A stretch of 59,845 bases of DNA from the NCBI GenBank assembly GCA_028821405.1, contig JAPPGK010000034.1, forward strand, positions 1 to 59,845. Reading direction: 5' to 3'. The translations under genes and the position numbers were made by a program. The DNA is from Gammaproteobacteria bacterium (lineage in GTDB: Bacteria > Pseudomonadota > Gammaproteobacteria > Pseudomonadales > Azotimanducaceae). Position 1 is the first letter of the stretch; the number at the start of each line of letters is the position of its first letter. Shown one piece after another: positions 1 through 9,508 of the stretch. The notes under the pieces are model-generated. The model worked only from the letters and a program-made list of their open reading frames with translations. It did no database searches and was not told where the DNA came from.

Positions 1-3
1 CGA

Positions 4-55
4 GGAACACTCCGGCGACCACTGACGCGACGTTCGAGGGTTGACGTGACACTAG
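4..55. repeat. 52-bp terminal inverted repeat, left copy
   Basis: This copy matches the reverse complement of 59794-59845 over 52 bases with one mismatch (C35 against the T opposite 59814). It begins 3 bases from the window edge and its inner end contains the fumarase stop codon. Because the other copy lies exactly at the opposite edge in inverted orientation, the likeliest explanation is a dispersed genomic repeat at which assembly stopped. Neither copy sits next to transposase-like sequence. Confidence 0.85.
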
Positions 56-1575
56 TCCACCGTGGCTGCGGCGATCCGATTCTCGATCTTGCGCGCCCAG
101 GTCTGCGGCCCCGTGACATGCACCGATTCGCCCAGGGAATCCACCGAGACGGTAACCGGCATGTCCTTGACCTCGAATTCGTAGATCGCCTCCATGCCAA
201 GGTCCTCGAAAGCCAGCCGGGTCGACTTGGTGATGGCCCGGGCGATCAGGTAGGCGGCACCGCCCACGGCGATCAGCGACACGGCACCCAAATCGCGTAT
301 GGCATCCACCGCCACGGGTCCCCGTTCGGCCTTGCCGATCATGCCCAAGAGTCCGGTCTGTTCGAGCATGGTCCGGGTGAACTTGTCCATGCGGGTCGCG
401 GTGGTGGGGCCCGCCGGACCGATGACCTCGTCGCGGACCGGATCCACGGGCCCCACGTAGTAGATGAACCGGTCCTTCAAGTCCACCGGCAGCGGTGCCC
501 CGTTTGCGATCAAGTCCACGAGCCGCTTGTGGGCCGCATCGCGCCCGGTGAGCAGACGACCGGAAAGCAGTAGCGTCTCACCGGCTCGCCACTTCATCGT
601 CTCGGCGCGGGAAACCGAGTCGAGGTTCACGCGCCGAACGTCTGTCCCCGGCCGATAGGCGACTACCGGCCAGTCCGCCAGATCCGGTGGCTCGAACATC
701 GCGGACCCCGAGCCGTCGAGTTCGAACTTCACGTGGCGGGTGGCGGTGCAGTTGGGGATCACCGCCACCGGCTTGGTGGCGGCATGCATGGGATGTTCCA
801 GCACCTTGACGTCCAGTACCGTGGTCAGACCGCCGAGCCCCTGAGCGCCGATCCCGAGGGCGTTGACCCTCTCGAAGATCTCAAGGCGCAGTTCCTCGGC
901 GCGATTGGCCGGCCCACGCGCTTTCACCTCGTGGATGTCGATCGGCGCCATCATGGCTTCCTTGGCCAGCATCATGGCTTTCTCCGGCGAGCCCCCGATG
1001 CCGATACCGAGGATGCCGGGTGGACACCAGCCCGCCCCCATGGTCGGCACCGTCTGGAGGATCCAATCGACGACCGAGTCCGAGGGGTTGAGCGTCGCGA
1101 ACCTGGCCTTGTCTTCGCTGCCACCGCCTTTGGCCGCGACCTCCACGCCAAGCTTGTCGCCCGGCACGATGCGCGTGTGGATTACCGCCGGCGTGTTGTC
1201 CCGCGTGTTTGTACGACTGCCATCGGGATCCGCGAGTATCGAGCCGCGCAGCAGGTTGTCCGGATGCTGGTACGCCCGACGTACGCCCTCGTTGATCATG
1301 TCGTCGATGCTTTTGCCGCCTTCCCAGCTCACCTCCATGCCGACTTCCAGGAAGACGATAACGATGCCGGTGTCCTGGCAGATCGGTCGCTTGCCCAAGG
1401 CACACATCCGCGAGTTCTCGAGCACCTGCGCGAGTGCGGCCTTGGCGGCGGTGGATTCCTCCCGCTCGTAGGCGTGGGCCAGGGCGCGGATGAAATCCGG
1501 CGGGTGGTAGTAGGAGATGTACTGCAGAGCATCAGCGACGCTCTGGGTCAGGTCGCCCGCGTTGATGACGGTCAT
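52..1575 (-). CDS. Class I fumarate hydratase (Fe-S dependent)
   Basis: Reversible hydration of fumarate to malate in the TCA cycle, cytoplasmic, with an oxygen-sensitive [4Fe-4S] cluster. The protein is 507 residues, full length for the fused alpha/beta class I family. Visible family features are the QSVADALQYISYYHP N-terminus, C58 and C66 (GKRPICQDTG) and further cysteines in AGWCPPG and PNCTATRH that can supply the cluster ligands, and a C-terminal beta-type domain with GPTTATRMD. The ATG at 1575 is chosen because homologues begin MTVI near here; an in-frame GTG at 1605 would add 10 residues. No strong Shine-Dalgarno is seen before either start. The stop codon lies inside the terminal repeat. 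It stands alone, divergent from the hydrolase gene at 1680. Symbol left blank because fumA/fumB/ttd-type names cannot be separated here. Confidence 0.95.
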   Translation of the reverse strand: MTVINAGDLTQSVADALQYISYYHPPDFIRALAHAYEREESTAAKAALAQVLENSRMCALGKRPICQDTGIVIVFLEVGMEVSWEGGKSIDDMINEGVRRAYQHPDNLLRGSILADPDGSRTNTRDNTPAVIHTRIVPGDKLGVEVAAKGGGSEDKARFATLNPSDSVVDWILQTVPTMGAGWCPPGILGIGIGGSPEKAMMLAKEAMMAPIDIHEVKARGPANRAEELRLEIFERVNALGIGAQGLGGLTTVLDVKVLEHPMHAATKPVAVIPNCTATRHVKFELDGSGSAMFEPPDLADWPVVAYRPGTDVRRVNLDSVSRAETMKWRAGETLLLSGRLLTGRDAAHKRLVDLIANGAPLPVDLKDRFIYYVGPVDPVRDEVIGPAGPTTATRMDKFTRTMLEQTGLLGMIGKAERGPVAVDAIRDLGAVSLIAVGGAAYLIARAITKSTRLAFEDLGMEAIYEFEVKDMPVTVSVDSLGESVHVTGPQTWARKIENRIAAATVD

Positions 1576-1679
1576 CGCTGCACCGGTCGTTGCCGTGGTC
1601 CGCACGATTCTACGCCCCTCGGGCCGTGCGCCGACGAAACGCGCATTCGGGTTAAACTCGAAACGCGAGGGAGGGATTC

Positions 1680-2456
1680 ATGGCCGAAGCAGTGTCCTAC
1701 ACAGAGGGCGAACTCGCGCTGGCGACAGGCAAGATCAAGTATCTCGAACAAGGCGCCGGACCACCGGTCGTTATTCTCCACCATAGCTGGGGAAGTCCCG
1801 GCTGGCTGCCGTTCCACGAACGATTGGGGGAAACCCACCGCGTGATCGTACCGGACATGCCAGGTTGGGGCGGCTCCGAGCGGCCTGCCTGGGCCAGAGA
1901 CCCCCGGGACATCGCGATCATCGTGACGCGTCTGCTCGCACGCCTCGAACTCGACAACGTCACGCTCGTCGGGCTGGGTTTCGGCGGCTACGTGGCAGCC
2001 GAACTCGCGACGATGAACCCATCGCCCCTGGCCCACCTAGTACTGGTCGGGTCGGCGGGCCTGCAACCGAAGACGGGTGAGATCATGGACCAGATGATGC
2101 TCTCCCACCGCAGGTACATCGAGGAGAGTTTCCGCAACGCCGAGGCCTACACCGACTATGTCGGGGAAGAACCGCCGGACGACATCCGCCAGCTGTGGGA
2201 CCTGTCCCGCGAGATGACCGCCCGGGTCACGTGGAAACCCTACATGTTCAACCGGCGTCTTGCGCCCCTTCTCGGCGACCTGGACGTACCCACCCTCATC
2301 GTCTGGGGCGACAAGGACAAGGTGGTTCCCTTCGAGTGTGCCAAGCAGTTCGAGGCCGCCATCCCGAACGCCCGGATCGAGGTCCTGGAGGGTGCCGGCC
2401 ATGTTGTCGAATTGGAGCAACCCGACCAGCTCGCGTCCCTCGTAGGGAACCCATGA
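1680..2456 (+). CDS. Alpha/beta-hydrolase-fold protein lacking the nucleophile Ser
   Basis: A 258-residue single-domain alpha/beta-hydrolase-fold protein, cytoplasmic, with no signal peptide. The strand/loop region HHSWGS, the PDMPGWGGS segment, an acid-site Asp in VWGDKDKVVP and a C-terminal His in GAGHVVE are all present. The nucleophile elbow, normally G-x-S-x-G, reads GLGFGG (residues 98-103), so the serine position is Gly100. It therefore probably does not act as a classical serine hydrolase; alternatives are a cofactor-free dioxygenase/lyase-like role or a partner protein for the LLM enzyme 32 bases downstream. ATG start after GAGGGAG. The pairing with the LLM enzyme suggests joint action on one catabolic substrate, which cannot be identified. 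Confidence 0.85.
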   Translation: MAEAVSYTEGELALATGKIKYLEQGAGPPVVILHHSWGSPGWLPFHERLGETHRVIVPDMPGWGGSERPAWARDPRDIAIIVTRLLARLELDNVTLVGLGFGGYVAAELATMNPSPLAHLVLVGSAGLQPKTGEIMDQMMLSHRRYIEESFRNAEAYTDYVGEEPPDDIRQLWDLSREMTARVTWKPYMFNRRLAPLLGDLDVPTLIVWGDKDKVVPFECAKQFEAAIPNARIEVLEGAGHVVELEQPDQLASLVGNP

Positions 2457-2488
2457 GCACGCCGCGAGCCATTTGAGAGAGACGCACC

Positions 2489-3817
2489 ATGTTCATCGGA
2501 CATTTCACGGAACGGCCCTACCAAGATCCCAAGTCGGGGTATTTCGGCGCAACCGGTCGCAGCCTCATGGACCTAGGCATGTCCAACGCGAGCTACGACC
2601 CGAAGCTCGGCGCCGATCTCTACAACCGCTATCTCGACGAGCGCGTGTTCGCCGAAGAGATGGGGTTCGACGGGCTGATGCTGAACGAGCATCACTCGAC
2701 ACCATTCTGCATGGGTCAGGTCATGAACCTCGAAGCGGCGATCCTTGCGCGCATCACCAAACGCGCCAAGATCGTGCTGCTCGGCAACATCCTGCCCATC
2801 TGGGACGACCCCCTGTTCCTCGCCGAGGAACTCGCCGAGATCGACATGATCTCCCGGGGTCGGCTGGTCACCGGATGGGTGCGGGGAACCGGTCGCGAGA
2901 GCGTCGCCCACAACGCGGTACCACCCTACAACTGGGAGCGGTTCCAGGAAGCCCACGACTTCATCGTCGAGGCGTGGACGAAACCCGGACCTTTCCGCTG
3001 GGAGGGCGAGCACTACCACTACCGCTATGTGAACCCCTGGTCGCGCCCCTACCAAGAGCCTCATCCGCCGATCTGGATTCCCGGCGTCATGAGCCGCAAC
3101 ACGGTCGCCTGGGCCGCCAAACACCGCTATCCGTACCTCATGCTGGCCACGGAACTCCAACCGACGCTGGAGTCATTCCAGTACTACGACGAGGTCGCCG
3201 CGGAAGCAGGCTACGACGCCGGCACCGAGCATCGTGGGTACCTGTTCAAGGTCCACGTGGACGAGACGGAGGAACTTGCCGAAGAGGCCGGCCGCAAGTA
3301 CGTCCAAGGTCCTAGCAATCCGTTCCTCGAAGGCAACCAGGGAATCGTCCGGCCGTTCATCCAGAACCTCCCCGGACTAACCCAGCGCAACAATCTGCTG
3401 CCGACCATGCGCAGCTTCGCCGCGGCGGCATCCCGGGGCCGTGCCGGCCAACACCTGAAGGAGCAGAAGCAGGAAGCCCCGCCCCCGCCGCCCAAGGACA
3501 CCTACACCGACCAGACCGAGAAGCTCTCCATCATCTCCGGGACGCCGGACACGGTGATTCCCAAGGTCCGGCACGTCCTGGAAACCCTGCGACCGGGCAC
3601 GATCTTCTTCTGGGACGGCGATGGCGCGATGTCCCACGACGACCAGATGCGGAGCCTGAGGCTGATGGGTTCGGACGTGATCCCGGCGGTCCGCGAAATG
3701 GCGGACGAACTCGATCTCAAGGGGCCTTTCGAGTCCAACCCGGCAGGAGATGCCCAGACGGCGGCCGAAGCGCCTGTCGAGGGTTCCGGCGATGCCGCAA
3801 CCCAAGCAGCCGACTGA
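2489..3817 (+). CDS. LLM-class flavin-dependent oxidoreductase
   Basis: Bacterial-luciferase-like monooxygenase or hydride-transfer enzyme of 442 residues, using FMN or F420 as diffusible cofactor. The N-terminal part has the family pattern GFDGLMLNEHHST, then LGNILPIWDDP and RGRLVTGWVRGTG, typical of the TIM-barrel LLM fold. The C-terminal ~60 residues are a low-complexity Pro/Ala/Glu tail beyond the usual domain, and a Pro-rich insert (residues ~330-340) is also present. Start ATG is preceded by GAGAGACGC. It follows the alpha/beta-hydrolase-like gene closely and likely shares its transcript. Substrate unknown. Confidence 0.9.
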   Translation: MFIGHFTERPYQDPKSGYFGATGRSLMDLGMSNASYDPKLGADLYNRYLDERVFAEEMGFDGLMLNEHHSTPFCMGQVMNLEAAILARITKRAKIVLLGNILPIWDDPLFLAEELAEIDMISRGRLVTGWVRGTGRESVAHNAVPPYNWERFQEAHDFIVEAWTKPGPFRWEGEHYHYRYVNPWSRPYQEPHPPIWIPGVMSRNTVAWAAKHRYPYLMLATELQPTLESFQYYDEVAAEAGYDAGTEHRGYLFKVHVDETEELAEEAGRKYVQGPSNPFLEGNQGIVRPFIQNLPGLTQRNNLLPTMRSFAAAASRGRAGQHLKEQKQEAPPPPPKDTYTDQTEKLSIISGTPDTVIPKVRHVLETLRPGTIFFWDGDGAMSHDDQMRSLRLMGSDVIPAVREMADELDLKGPFESNPAGDAQTAAEAPVEGSGDAATQAAD

Positions 3818-3887
3818 TCGTGCCCGCCAAGGCGGCACTGCTGGCGAATCCAGTCCACCTGATCCTGCGCGGCTGAGGTCCGCTGCG

Positions 3888-3910
3888 CCAAGGGAGCAGG
3901 CCCCCCTTGG
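3888..3910. terminator. Possible bidirectional terminator hairpin
   Basis: CCAAGGG and CCCTTGG form a 7-bp stem with a 9-base loop between the converging LLM (ends 3817) and radical SAM (ends 3979) genes. No U-tract follows on either strand, so intrinsic termination is uncertain. Confidence 0.3.
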
Positions 3911-3978
3911 AATCCCCCGAAAGGATCCAAGGAGACGCAAGGAGCGAGCGCCCGGGCCAGCCGGAACCCGTGGCGGGC

Positions 3979-4953
3979 CTATTGCGAGCAGCGCCCCCCG
4001 CCGAGCACACAGAACCGCGAGCAATGCGGGTGATTGAGGGCGACGTCACCCAAGCTGTCGCCGAGTCGTTCGCCGAGACTGAACGCCGGGTCATAGGGCA
4101 GCAGCGTGCAGCTTGCCACGACTGGCGAGTGAGCCCCTTTGCGTTTGATGACCATGCGCGAGGAAGCGCACATCACGTCGCCTGGTTGCATGCCTACGAT
4201 GTCCCAGCATTCGGTGGTGATCTCGGGGGTGTCGGCGTTGAGGTCCATTTCCGGGAACAGCACGAGTTGCGTGGGGGAAGCCGGGTCGATGTCGATCCCT
4301 TCGGCAGTGAACAGCCGTTCGAAGCCGCGACGCAGCGCGTCCTCCTCGTCGCCCCAGCGACGACGACCGGCGGCGGCGATGGCGAAACCGTTGTCGGAGA
4401 GCCACTTGAGTCCGTCGAGCGTCGGCGTCCAGGTGCGTGGCCCGCGTTCCTCCTCGTGGAGTTCCGGGCGGTAGTGGTCGATGGAGACACGTAGGGTAAG
4501 CCGGGATCCGTACCAGTCCCGCAGGGCGAGGAGCTCGGGGGCGCACTTCATCATCGGACGCATTGCGTTGGTCAATAGCAGAACCCGGTAACCCCTGGCC
4601 AGGCTGTCGGCGAGCATGGCCGGCAGATCGGGATTCATGAACGGCTCGCCGCCCGTGAACCCGATCTCTTCGGTGGGGAGGTCAAGAGCCGAAATCTCGT
4701 CCAGGTAGCGGCGCACCTCGAGGCGGCTCAGGTAGACCAGGCGGTCGTTGCGCGGGCTCGACTCGATGTAGCAGTGCCCGCATTGGAGATTGCATAGGGT
4801 GCCGGTGTTGAACCAGAGCGTGCGCAGTCGATCCAGGGCGACACGAGCCCGCGGCTTGCCCGCCGCCGTCCAGTCCGGGTCGACGAACCTTCCACGAGCC
4901 GCCGACGGCGCGACCGACGGACTGCTAGAGTGTCGCGGATGTCCATTCGGCAA
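3979..4953 (-). CDS. Radical SAM protein with C-terminal Cys cluster
   Basis: A radical SAM enzyme of about 324 residues. The cluster motif CNLQCGHC (CxxxCxxC) sits about 60 residues in, followed by GFTGGEPF, which matches the SAM-binding GGE motif. The C-terminus has HPHCSRFCVLGGGRCS, a Cys-rich segment that could bind an auxiliary cluster as in SPASM-type proteins. No ATG or GTG exists between the conserved N-terminal residues and the upstream stop region. The only sensible initiator is TTG at 4953, which would overlap the divergent halogenase-like start at 4939 by 15 bases, so the start is uncertain. The longer open frame continuing to 6195 is antisense to the halogenase-like gene and is not coding. 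Function unknown; the family is usually annotated only as radical SAM protein. Confidence 0.85.
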   Translation of the reverse strand: MPNGHPRHSSSPSVAPSAARGRFVDPDWTAAGKPRARVALDRLRTLWFNTGTLCNLQCGHCYIESSPRNDRLVYLSRLEVRRYLDEISALDLPTEEIGFTGGEPFMNPDLPAMLADSLARGYRVLLLTNAMRPMMKCAPELLALRDWYGSRLTLRVSIDHYRPELHEEERGPRTWTPTLDGLKWLSDNGFAIAAAGRRRWGDEEDALRRGFERLFTAEGIDIDPASPTQLVLFPEMDLNADTPEITTECWDIVGMQPGDVMCASSRMVIKRKGAHSPVVASCTLLPYDPAFSLGERLGDSLGDVALNHPHCSRFCVLGGGRCSQ

Positions 4954-6531
4954 TCCAAGGCGCGCGAACACGCGGACATCGTCGTGGTCGGCGGGGGTCC
5001 TGCCGGGAGCACGGCGGCCACGCTGCTCGCCCGCGCCGGACTCAAGGTCCAACTGTTCGAGCGCGAGCGTTTTCCGCGATTGCATGTCGGCGAATCCCTG
5101 CTGCCGGCGACCTTGGCCGTTCTGGACGGCATTGGTGTATTGGACGCCATCGAAGGCGAAGGGTTCAAGCGAAAGTGGGGCGCAACCATGTGTTGGGGAC
5201 GCACACGCGATCCTTGGAGTTGGTACTTCAAGGAGACCAACAAGCGCTTCCCGTACGCCTACCAGGTGTGGCGGCCCCGTTTCGACCAGATCCTGCTCGA
5301 TCACAGTCGCGATTGCGGCGTCGAGGTCCACGAAGCAACCGCCGTAAGGCGTGTGGTGTTCGACGGTGCCCGGGCCACGGGGGTCGAACTCGCCCACGGC
5401 GGGCGCATCGGCGCGACCATGGTCGTCGATGCCACCGGCCAGGCCTCGCTGCTCGCCCGGCAACGCGCGTTGAAGGTGTGGGATCCGGCGTTCCGCAACC
5501 TCGCGGTGTACGGGTATTTCCGGGACTGCGCCCACTTGGACCCGCCTGCCGACGGCAACATCTTCATCGAGTCCTACGCCAACGGCTGGATCTGGAAGAT
5601 TCCCCTGGCCAACGGCGTGTCCAGCATCGGTGCCGTGGTGGATCGCGATGTCGGCGCGAAGGCGATCCGGCGCTCGGGACTGCGTGGATTCCTTGATGAA
5701 CAGATCTCCCGGGCACCGCGCACCGCCGCCCTGGTCGAAGGCGCCGTGGGCGAGTCGGCACCCACGGCCGTCCGGGACTGGTCGTATTCGGCCTCGTCCA
5801 TGACGGGGCCGGGGTGGGTCCTCCTCGGCGACGCGGCTTGTTTCGTCGATCCGCTGTTCTCCACGGGGGTCCACCTGGCGGTGACGGCTGCCCACATCGG
5901 GGCTGCATACGTCGTCACGGCACTGTGCGATCAGGACCTTGCGCCCGAGGCCGCTGTCGCGTTCGAGCGCCTCTACCGCACGCAGTACGAGCACTTCCAC
6001 GAACTCGCGCGGCTCTTCTATGCCGGAAACAGGAGCGTCGATTCGTATTTCTGGGAGACGCGGCGCATCACGGGCGAGCAACGCCCGCCCAGGGAGGCCT
6101 TCGTACGAGCGGTCTCCGGACAAGCTGCCGCCGGCTACGAACGATCCGTGCTGAGCCGGGCTTCTCTGCCAAACGACATCGAAGCCGCCCTGCAATCGCT
6201 AGAACCCGCACCCGTCGTTGCCGAGGTCGCCAACCTGCGACCCAGACTCGCCGCCGGGCTTTCGCTCGTTCCCGACGCCGTGCTGGGCGACGGACGATTC
6301 GAAAGAGGCCAGGTCATTCGTGGCGACAACCGCGTCGACCTGCCGGTGAGCCCCTTGGTCGCACACGTCGTGCAACGCGCCGAGAGGAGCAAGGGGAGCG
6401 AAACCATCGCCGAGATCGCCAACAGCGTCGCCGCTCTGCACGGCGTCCCAACCGAGCACATCCTCCCAGGCGCGTCCGAAGCCGCACGACTGCTCCTCCG
6501 AGACGGCGTGCTGACCTGCATCAAGCCCTGA
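4939..6531 (+). CDS. Flavin-dependent halogenase-like FAD oxidoreductase
   Basis: A 530-residue single-component FAD protein. The Rossmann motif VVVGGGPAGSTAA is near residue 14, followed by FPRLHVGESLLP and, late, GDAACFVDPLFSTGVHLA, all typical of the tryptophan-halogenase/CmlS superfamily. The halogenase signature WxWxIP is present as WIWKIP (from W217), and FKRK (K77, K79) lies where halogenases carry the lysine that reacts with hypohalous acid. These features favour halogenase over a simple monooxygenase. The last ~75 residues (from about 455, including ETIAEIANSVAALHGVP) resemble a small winged-helix PqqD-like domain; this is pattern recognition only. ATG at 4939 is preferred to the GTG at 4930. 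It is divergent from the radical SAM gene, and no peptide or polyketide machinery is nearby. Confidence 0.8.
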   Translation: MSIRQSKAREHADIVVVGGGPAGSTAATLLARAGLKVQLFERERFPRLHVGESLLPATLAVLDGIGVLDAIEGEGFKRKWGATMCWGRTRDPWSWYFKETNKRFPYAYQVWRPRFDQILLDHSRDCGVEVHEATAVRRVVFDGARATGVELAHGGRIGATMVVDATGQASLLARQRALKVWDPAFRNLAVYGYFRDCAHLDPPADGNIFIESYANGWIWKIPLANGVSSIGAVVDRDVGAKAIRRSGLRGFLDEQISRAPRTAALVEGAVGESAPTAVRDWSYSASSMTGPGWVLLGDAACFVDPLFSTGVHLAVTAAHIGAAYVVTALCDQDLAPEAAVAFERLYRTQYEHFHELARLFYAGNRSVDSYFWETRRITGEQRPPREAFVRAVSGQAAAGYERSVLSRASLPNDIEAALQSLEPAPVVAEVANLRPRLAAGLSLVPDAVLGDGRFERGQVIRGDNRVDLPVSPLVAHVVQRAERSKGSETIAEIANSVAALHGVPTEHILPGASEAARLLLRDGVLTCIKP

Positions 6532-6619
6532 TACAACGGGGCCCAGGCACCCCAAAACCGTTGCTTGGCGACACCGCCTGTTGCCCGAGCCCAAGCCGCG
6601 CCAGCACCCACATGAGCTC

Positions 6620-6705
6620 ATTGCCTTGTATAAGATCACTATCTTTAATCAATAAACCCTGTATTTAGTCATTATTTATGTGAATATACAATGCTATCAC
6701 GACCG
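6620..6705. other. AT-rich leader of the AAA/DUF4143 gene
   Basis: An abruptly AT-rich stretch in a GC-rich window, within the 210-base gap before the ATPase gene. It contains several TATA-like hexamers and probably holds the promoter. The composition break fits acquisition of the downstream gene by transfer. A small GACCG/CGGTC hairpin follows at about 6701-6717. Confidence 0.4.
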
Positions 6706-6741
6706 TAGCCCGCGGTCGGTTCGTTGCGACGAGGTTCTAAC

Positions 6742-8232
6742 ATGATGCCGAACATCCTAGAACGTCACGAACTCTTCCACCTCGAGGAGTGGGCCGGCCG
6801 GGCTTCCCGAAAACCGCTGGTGATTCGCGGCGCTCGACAAGTGGGCAAATCGACACTGGTACGGGAGTTCGCCCGCCGCGCGCGGATGACGCTCGTGGAG
6901 ATCAACTTGGAACGCAATCCCGAAATCGGACAGGCCTTCGAAAACGCCGACCCCGCGCAAGTTCTCGCCACGCTTTCCCTCCTTACCGGGCAAGGCGTAA
7001 GAGCCGGCGAGACGCTGTTGTTCCTGGACGAGATACAGGCCGTGCCACGGGCCTTGGCGATGCTTCGCTATTTCTACGAGGAGATGCCCGGCCTTCACGT
7101 GGTGGCCGCGGGTTCGCTGTTGGAACTCGCCCTGGAAGAGAAGGGGTTCTCGATGCCGGTGGGACGCATCGAGTACCTGAACCTCGGACCGATGCACTTC
7201 GAGGACTTTCTCGTGGCCGTCGGACGCCCACGGCTTGCCGAACATCTGCGGACATTCGAACTTGCCGGGGGTACGCTTCCCGATGCCCTTCACCGCCAGT
7301 ACCTGGGCCTGCTACGGCAGTACTGGATCGTCGGGGGGCTCCCCGAAGCCGTCGCCGCCTACGCGTCGACAACCGGCGGCCCACCCGGTGACTTCATCCA
7401 CGTCGCGCGCATCCAGCAGAACCTGCTCGCCACCTATCGCGACGACTTCGGCAAATACAGCCACGGACGCCTGCGGGACCGCATGCAACTGGTCTTCGAG
7501 CGGTTGCCCGCGATGGTCGGGCGGAAATTCGCCTATGTCGGCGTGAGTCGCGAGCATCGCGCGGCGGAACTCGCAGACGCGCTGACGCATCTCTGCATGG
7601 CACGCCTCGCATGGAAGGTACGCCGCACCGCCGCAAACGGTCTACCCCTGGAGGCGGAGGTCTACGAGCGTTATTTCAAGTGCCTGACCATGGATGTCGG
7701 AGTCATGTGCGCTGCGTTGCGCCTCAATGTCATCGACCTCGGCAGGGAGGATCTCGTCCTCGTCAACGACGGTGCCGTCGCTGAGCAGTTCGTGGGGCAG
7801 CACCTCCTCGCGAGCGGGTCGCCCCACGAGACGCCCGCGCTGCACTACTGGGCGCGCGAGGCAAGGAATGCATCCGCGGAAATCGACTACGTGGCGACGA
7901 TCGGGCATCGCATCGTGCCCGTCGAAGTGAAGGCCGGAACCACCGGCTCGCTGCGTTCGCTTCATCAGTTCCTGGCGGAGAAACGCAGCGACTTCGGCGT
8001 TCGTTTCAACGCCGACACCCCGAGCCTCCTGGAGGACACGCGAAGGCTCGCGGACGGTTCGACGATCAGCTATCGCCTCCTGTCCCTGCCCCTATACCTC
8101 GTCGGCCAGCTAAAGCGGTTGGCGATGGAGGTCCTGGCCCCCGGTACGCCACCACGGCGCAAAGAGCAGGAGGTGGGGGAATCCGGCGGAATTCCACACG
8201 AGGGCGACGACAAGGACGACACCGTACAATAG
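6742..8232 (+). CDS. AAA-family ATPase with DUF4143 domain
   Basis: A 496-residue P-loop ATPase of the AAA_14/DUF4143 type, often found singly and variably among strains; cellular role not established. Walker [10 protein letters not shown] is at residues 30-38, Walker B LLFLDEIQ near 95, and a sensor-like VVAAGSLLE follows. The C-terminal DUF4143 part contains [19 protein letters not shown], which resembles a PD-(D/E)xK nuclease-like core. The start at 6742 has GAGG 7 bases upstream; ATG 6745 is also possible. The AT-rich leader and lack of functional link to its neighbours suggest horizontal acquisition. The charged tail after ~470 is not part of the domain. Confidence 0.88.
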   Translation: MMPNILERHELFHLEEWAGRASRKPLVIRGARQVGKSTLVREFARRARMTLVEINLERNPEIGQAFENADPAQVLATLSLLTGQGVRAGETLLFLDEIQAVPRALAMLRYFYEEMPGLHVVAAGSLLELALEEKGFSMPVGRIEYLNLGPMHFEDFLVAVGRPRLAEHLRTFELAGGTLPDALHRQYLGLLRQYWIVGGLPEAVAAYASTTGGPPGDFIHVARIQQNLLATYRDDFGKYSHGRLRDRMQLVFERLPAMVGRKFAYVGVSREHRAAELADALTHLCMARLAWKVRRTAANGLPLEAEVYERYFKCLTMDVGVMCAALRLNVIDLGREDLVLVNDGAVAEQFVGQHLLASGSPHETPALHYWAREARNASAEIDYVATIGHRIVPVEVKAGTTGSLRSLHQFLAEKRSDFGVRFNADTPSLLEDTRRLADGSTISYRLLSLPLYLVGQLKRLAMEVLAPGTPPRRKEQEVGESGGIPHEGDDKDDTVQ

Positions 8233-8261
8233 CCTCTCGACCAGCACCCAAGCGTCCCAGG

Positions 8262-9464
8262 TTGCCCGAACGAGCCGCCAGGATCCTCAACGACATCGAC
8301 GCCATCGATCCCGCGGCGTGGAACCGTTGCGCGAACCCGGCCGCCACCGAATACAACCCGTTCCTCGATCACCGGTTCCTCGCCGCGCTGGAACAAAGCG
8401 GCAGCGTCTCGGCGAAGACCGGCTGGCAGCCGTTCCATGTCGTGCTCTCTGCCCGGGACCATGGCGTCAACGACGCCGTGGGCGCATTGCCGATGTACCT
8501 GAAGTCCCACTCCCACGGCGAGTATGTGTTCGACGCCGGCTGGGCGCACGCGTTCTACCAAGCCGGTGGCCGCTACTACCCCAAGCTGCAGGTGAGTGTC
8601 CCCTTCACGCCGGCCACCGGTCGCCGCCTGCTGGTGGCGGCCAACGCGGACGACCCGTTAGAGGTCGAGAACATGCTGCTCGGCGCGACGGTACAGGTCG
8701 CTCGCCAACTCGAGGTGAGTTCCGTCCACTTCACGTTCATGCCCGAAGCTCAGTGGCGACGGGCCGGCGAACTCGGCTGCCTGCAACGCATCGACACGCA
8801 ATTCCACTGGGAGAACGACGGCTACGCCACGTTCGACGACTTCGCCGCCGCCCTTTCCTACAAGAAGCGCAAGAACATCCGCCGCGAACGGCGGGATGCG
8901 TTGGCGAACGGCATCGAGATCGAGTGGTTGACCGGGGCCATCAGCGAGGCGCAGTGGGATGCGTTCTACGGCTTCTACGTCGACACCGGCGGCCGCAAGT
9001 GGGGCACGCCGTACCTCACCCGCGAGTTCTTCAGTCGCGTCGGCGAGACCATGGGCGAGCAAGTGCTGCTTGTGATGTGCAAGCGCGCAGGCCGCTACAT
9101 CGCCGGCGCCATCAACTTCATCGGCAGCGAGACGCTCTACGGACGCAACTGGGGCTGTTCGGAGGATCACCGGTTCCTGCACTTCGAGACCTGCTACTAC
9201 CAGGCCATCGACTTCGCCATCGAACGGGGCTTGAAACGCGTGGAGGCAGGCGCCCAGGGCGGTCACAAACTCGCCCGGGGCTACATGCCGAAACCCACCT
9301 ACTCGGCACACTGGATCAGCGATCCACGGTTGCGCGCGGCGGTTCAGCGCTACCTCGCGGACGAGCGGCAATACGTGCAGGAGGACATCACCTACATCGA
9401 GCAGCGCCATTCGCCGTTCCGGGTGACGGTCGACTTCGACGGCCAAGGGGCAACGAACGGTTGA
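8262..9464 (+). CDS. DUF482 / GNAT-fold N-acyltransferase-like protein
   Basis: A 400-residue protein of the COG3146/DUF482 family, GNAT/FemAB-like proteins annotated as peptidogalycan biosynthesis or recognition proteins; the actual reaction is not known. Family features seen are [13 protein letters not shown] near the N-terminus, [22 protein letters not shown] and a C-terminal [17 protein letters not shown] followed by [14 protein letters not shown]. It starts at TTG 8262, consistent with the family N-terminus. It begins 29 bases after the ATPase gene and ends 44 bases before asnS. Confidence 0.85.
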   Translation: MPERAARILNDIDAIDPAAWNRCANPAATEYNPFLDHRFLAALEQSGSVSAKTGWQPFHVVLSARDHGVNDAVGALPMYLKSHSHGEYVFDAGWAHAFYQAGGRYYPKLQVSVPFTPATGRRLLVAANADDPLEVENMLLGATVQVARQLEVSSVHFTFMPEAQWRRAGELGCLQRIDTQFHWENDGYATFDDFAAALSYKKRKNIRRERRDALANGIEIEWLTGAISEAQWDAFYGFYVDTGGRKWGTPYLTREFFSRVGETMGEQVLLVMCKRAGRYIAGAINFIGSETLYGRNWGCSEDHRFLHFETCYYQAIDFAIERGLKRVEAGAQGGHKLARGYMPKPTYSAHWISDPRLRAAVQRYLADERQYVQEDITYIEQRHSPFRVTVDFDGQGATNG

Positions 9465-9508
9465 CGCGAGCGGCCTCATTCCGCCGTCGATGGTTTACAT
9501 TACGACCC

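Noticed and set aside
4954-6195. Upstream extension of the radical SAM frame
   Set aside because: The extension is antisense to the halogenase-like gene and has no domain similarity.
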